This document shows positions 52,536 to 52,557 of a stretch of 52,557 bases of DNA, one piece after another. The stretch comes from Clostridiales bacterium UBA1775. GTDB lineage: Bacteria; Bacillota; Clostridia; Monoglobales; Firm-18. Position 1 is the first letter of the stretch. Each line of letters begins with the position of its first letter. The stretch spans positions 7,877-60,433 of the forward strand of contig DCGP01000002.1 in NCBI GenBank assembly GCA_002314595.1, in the 5' to 3' direction. The notes below the pieces were generated by a model. That model saw nothing but the letters and a program-made list of their open reading frames with translations, was not told the DNA's origin and searched no databases. The position numbers and the translations under genes are program-made.

Positions 52536-52557
52536 ATGCACAGACCATGCAAAGCAT
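52536..52557 (+). CDS. Possible start of a further gene, cut by window edge
   Basis: An ATG 23 bp after the ClC stop opens a frame of seven codons to the end of the window. An AAAGGTTG stretch before it could be a weak ribosome binding site. Nothing can be said about the product. Confidence 0.2.

Noticed and set aside
1..52557. CRISPR arrays, tRNA or rRNA genes, transposases, phage genes
   Set aside because: No regularly spaced identical repeats, cloverleaf sequences or recognisable mobile-element proteins were found by reading. The repeats at 49512-49846 are only two copies with a palindrome between.

Overview
The window is low-GC DNA with AGGAGG-type ribosome binding sites, strong TTGACA-17-TATAAT promoters, intrinsic terminators, S-layer homology (SLH) domains and carbohydrate ABC transport genes. 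This points to a member of the Clostridia (Bacillota), probably an uncultured gut or rumen polysaccharide degrader. I cannot name a genus from sequence alone. Every gene I support is on the + strand.

Layout. (1) 1-1491: the 3' end of a ROK-family sugar kinase and nagA, i.e. amino-sugar catabolism. (2) 1667-9326: three paralogous secreted proteins (about 790 residues) with no recognisable catalytic domain. Each is a cassette: lectin-like beta-sandwich, small beta domain, bacterial Ig-like (Big2) domain, second lectin-like beta-sandwich, C-terminal tail. (3) 9611-12911: a CUT1-type sugar ABC importer (lipoprotein binding protein plus two permeases, no ATPase). (4) 12983-40719: seven giant secreted paralogs (1066-1367 residues). 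Each has a GH-A-like (GH51/GH79-like) catalytic barrel, and six of the seven are followed by the complete cassette of region 2. (5) 40751-49507: four SLH surface proteins, including a lectin-Big2-SLH protein, a stand-alone SLH protein, a catalytic barrel fused directly to SLH, and a 992-residue SLH protein. (6) 49512-49846: direct repeats flanking a palindromic element. (7) 49932-52512: unrelated housekeeping or accessory genes, namely an XRE regulator with a small membrane protein, a DnaQ-like exonuclease, and a ClC transporter of probable fluoride type.

How it fits together. Regions 2-5 read as one Gram-positive polysaccharide-utilisation locus. The enzymes are built from one barrel and one accessory cassette, in the combinations barrel+cassette, cassette alone, barrel+SLH, lectin+SLH and SLH alone. 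Secreted and SLH-anchored enzymes would cut a polymer at or near the surface, and the ABC importer would take up the products, presumably powered by a shared ATPase encoded elsewhere. Transcription units inferred from promoters and terminators: 1667-4039; 4225-6612; 6960-9326; 9611-20869 (importer plus two enzymes); four single-gene units (20990, 25193, 29220, 33410); and 37519-49507 (one enzyme plus four SLH genes). The substrate is unknown. The barrel family, the cassette and the C-terminal tail are the parts most likely to be undescribed.
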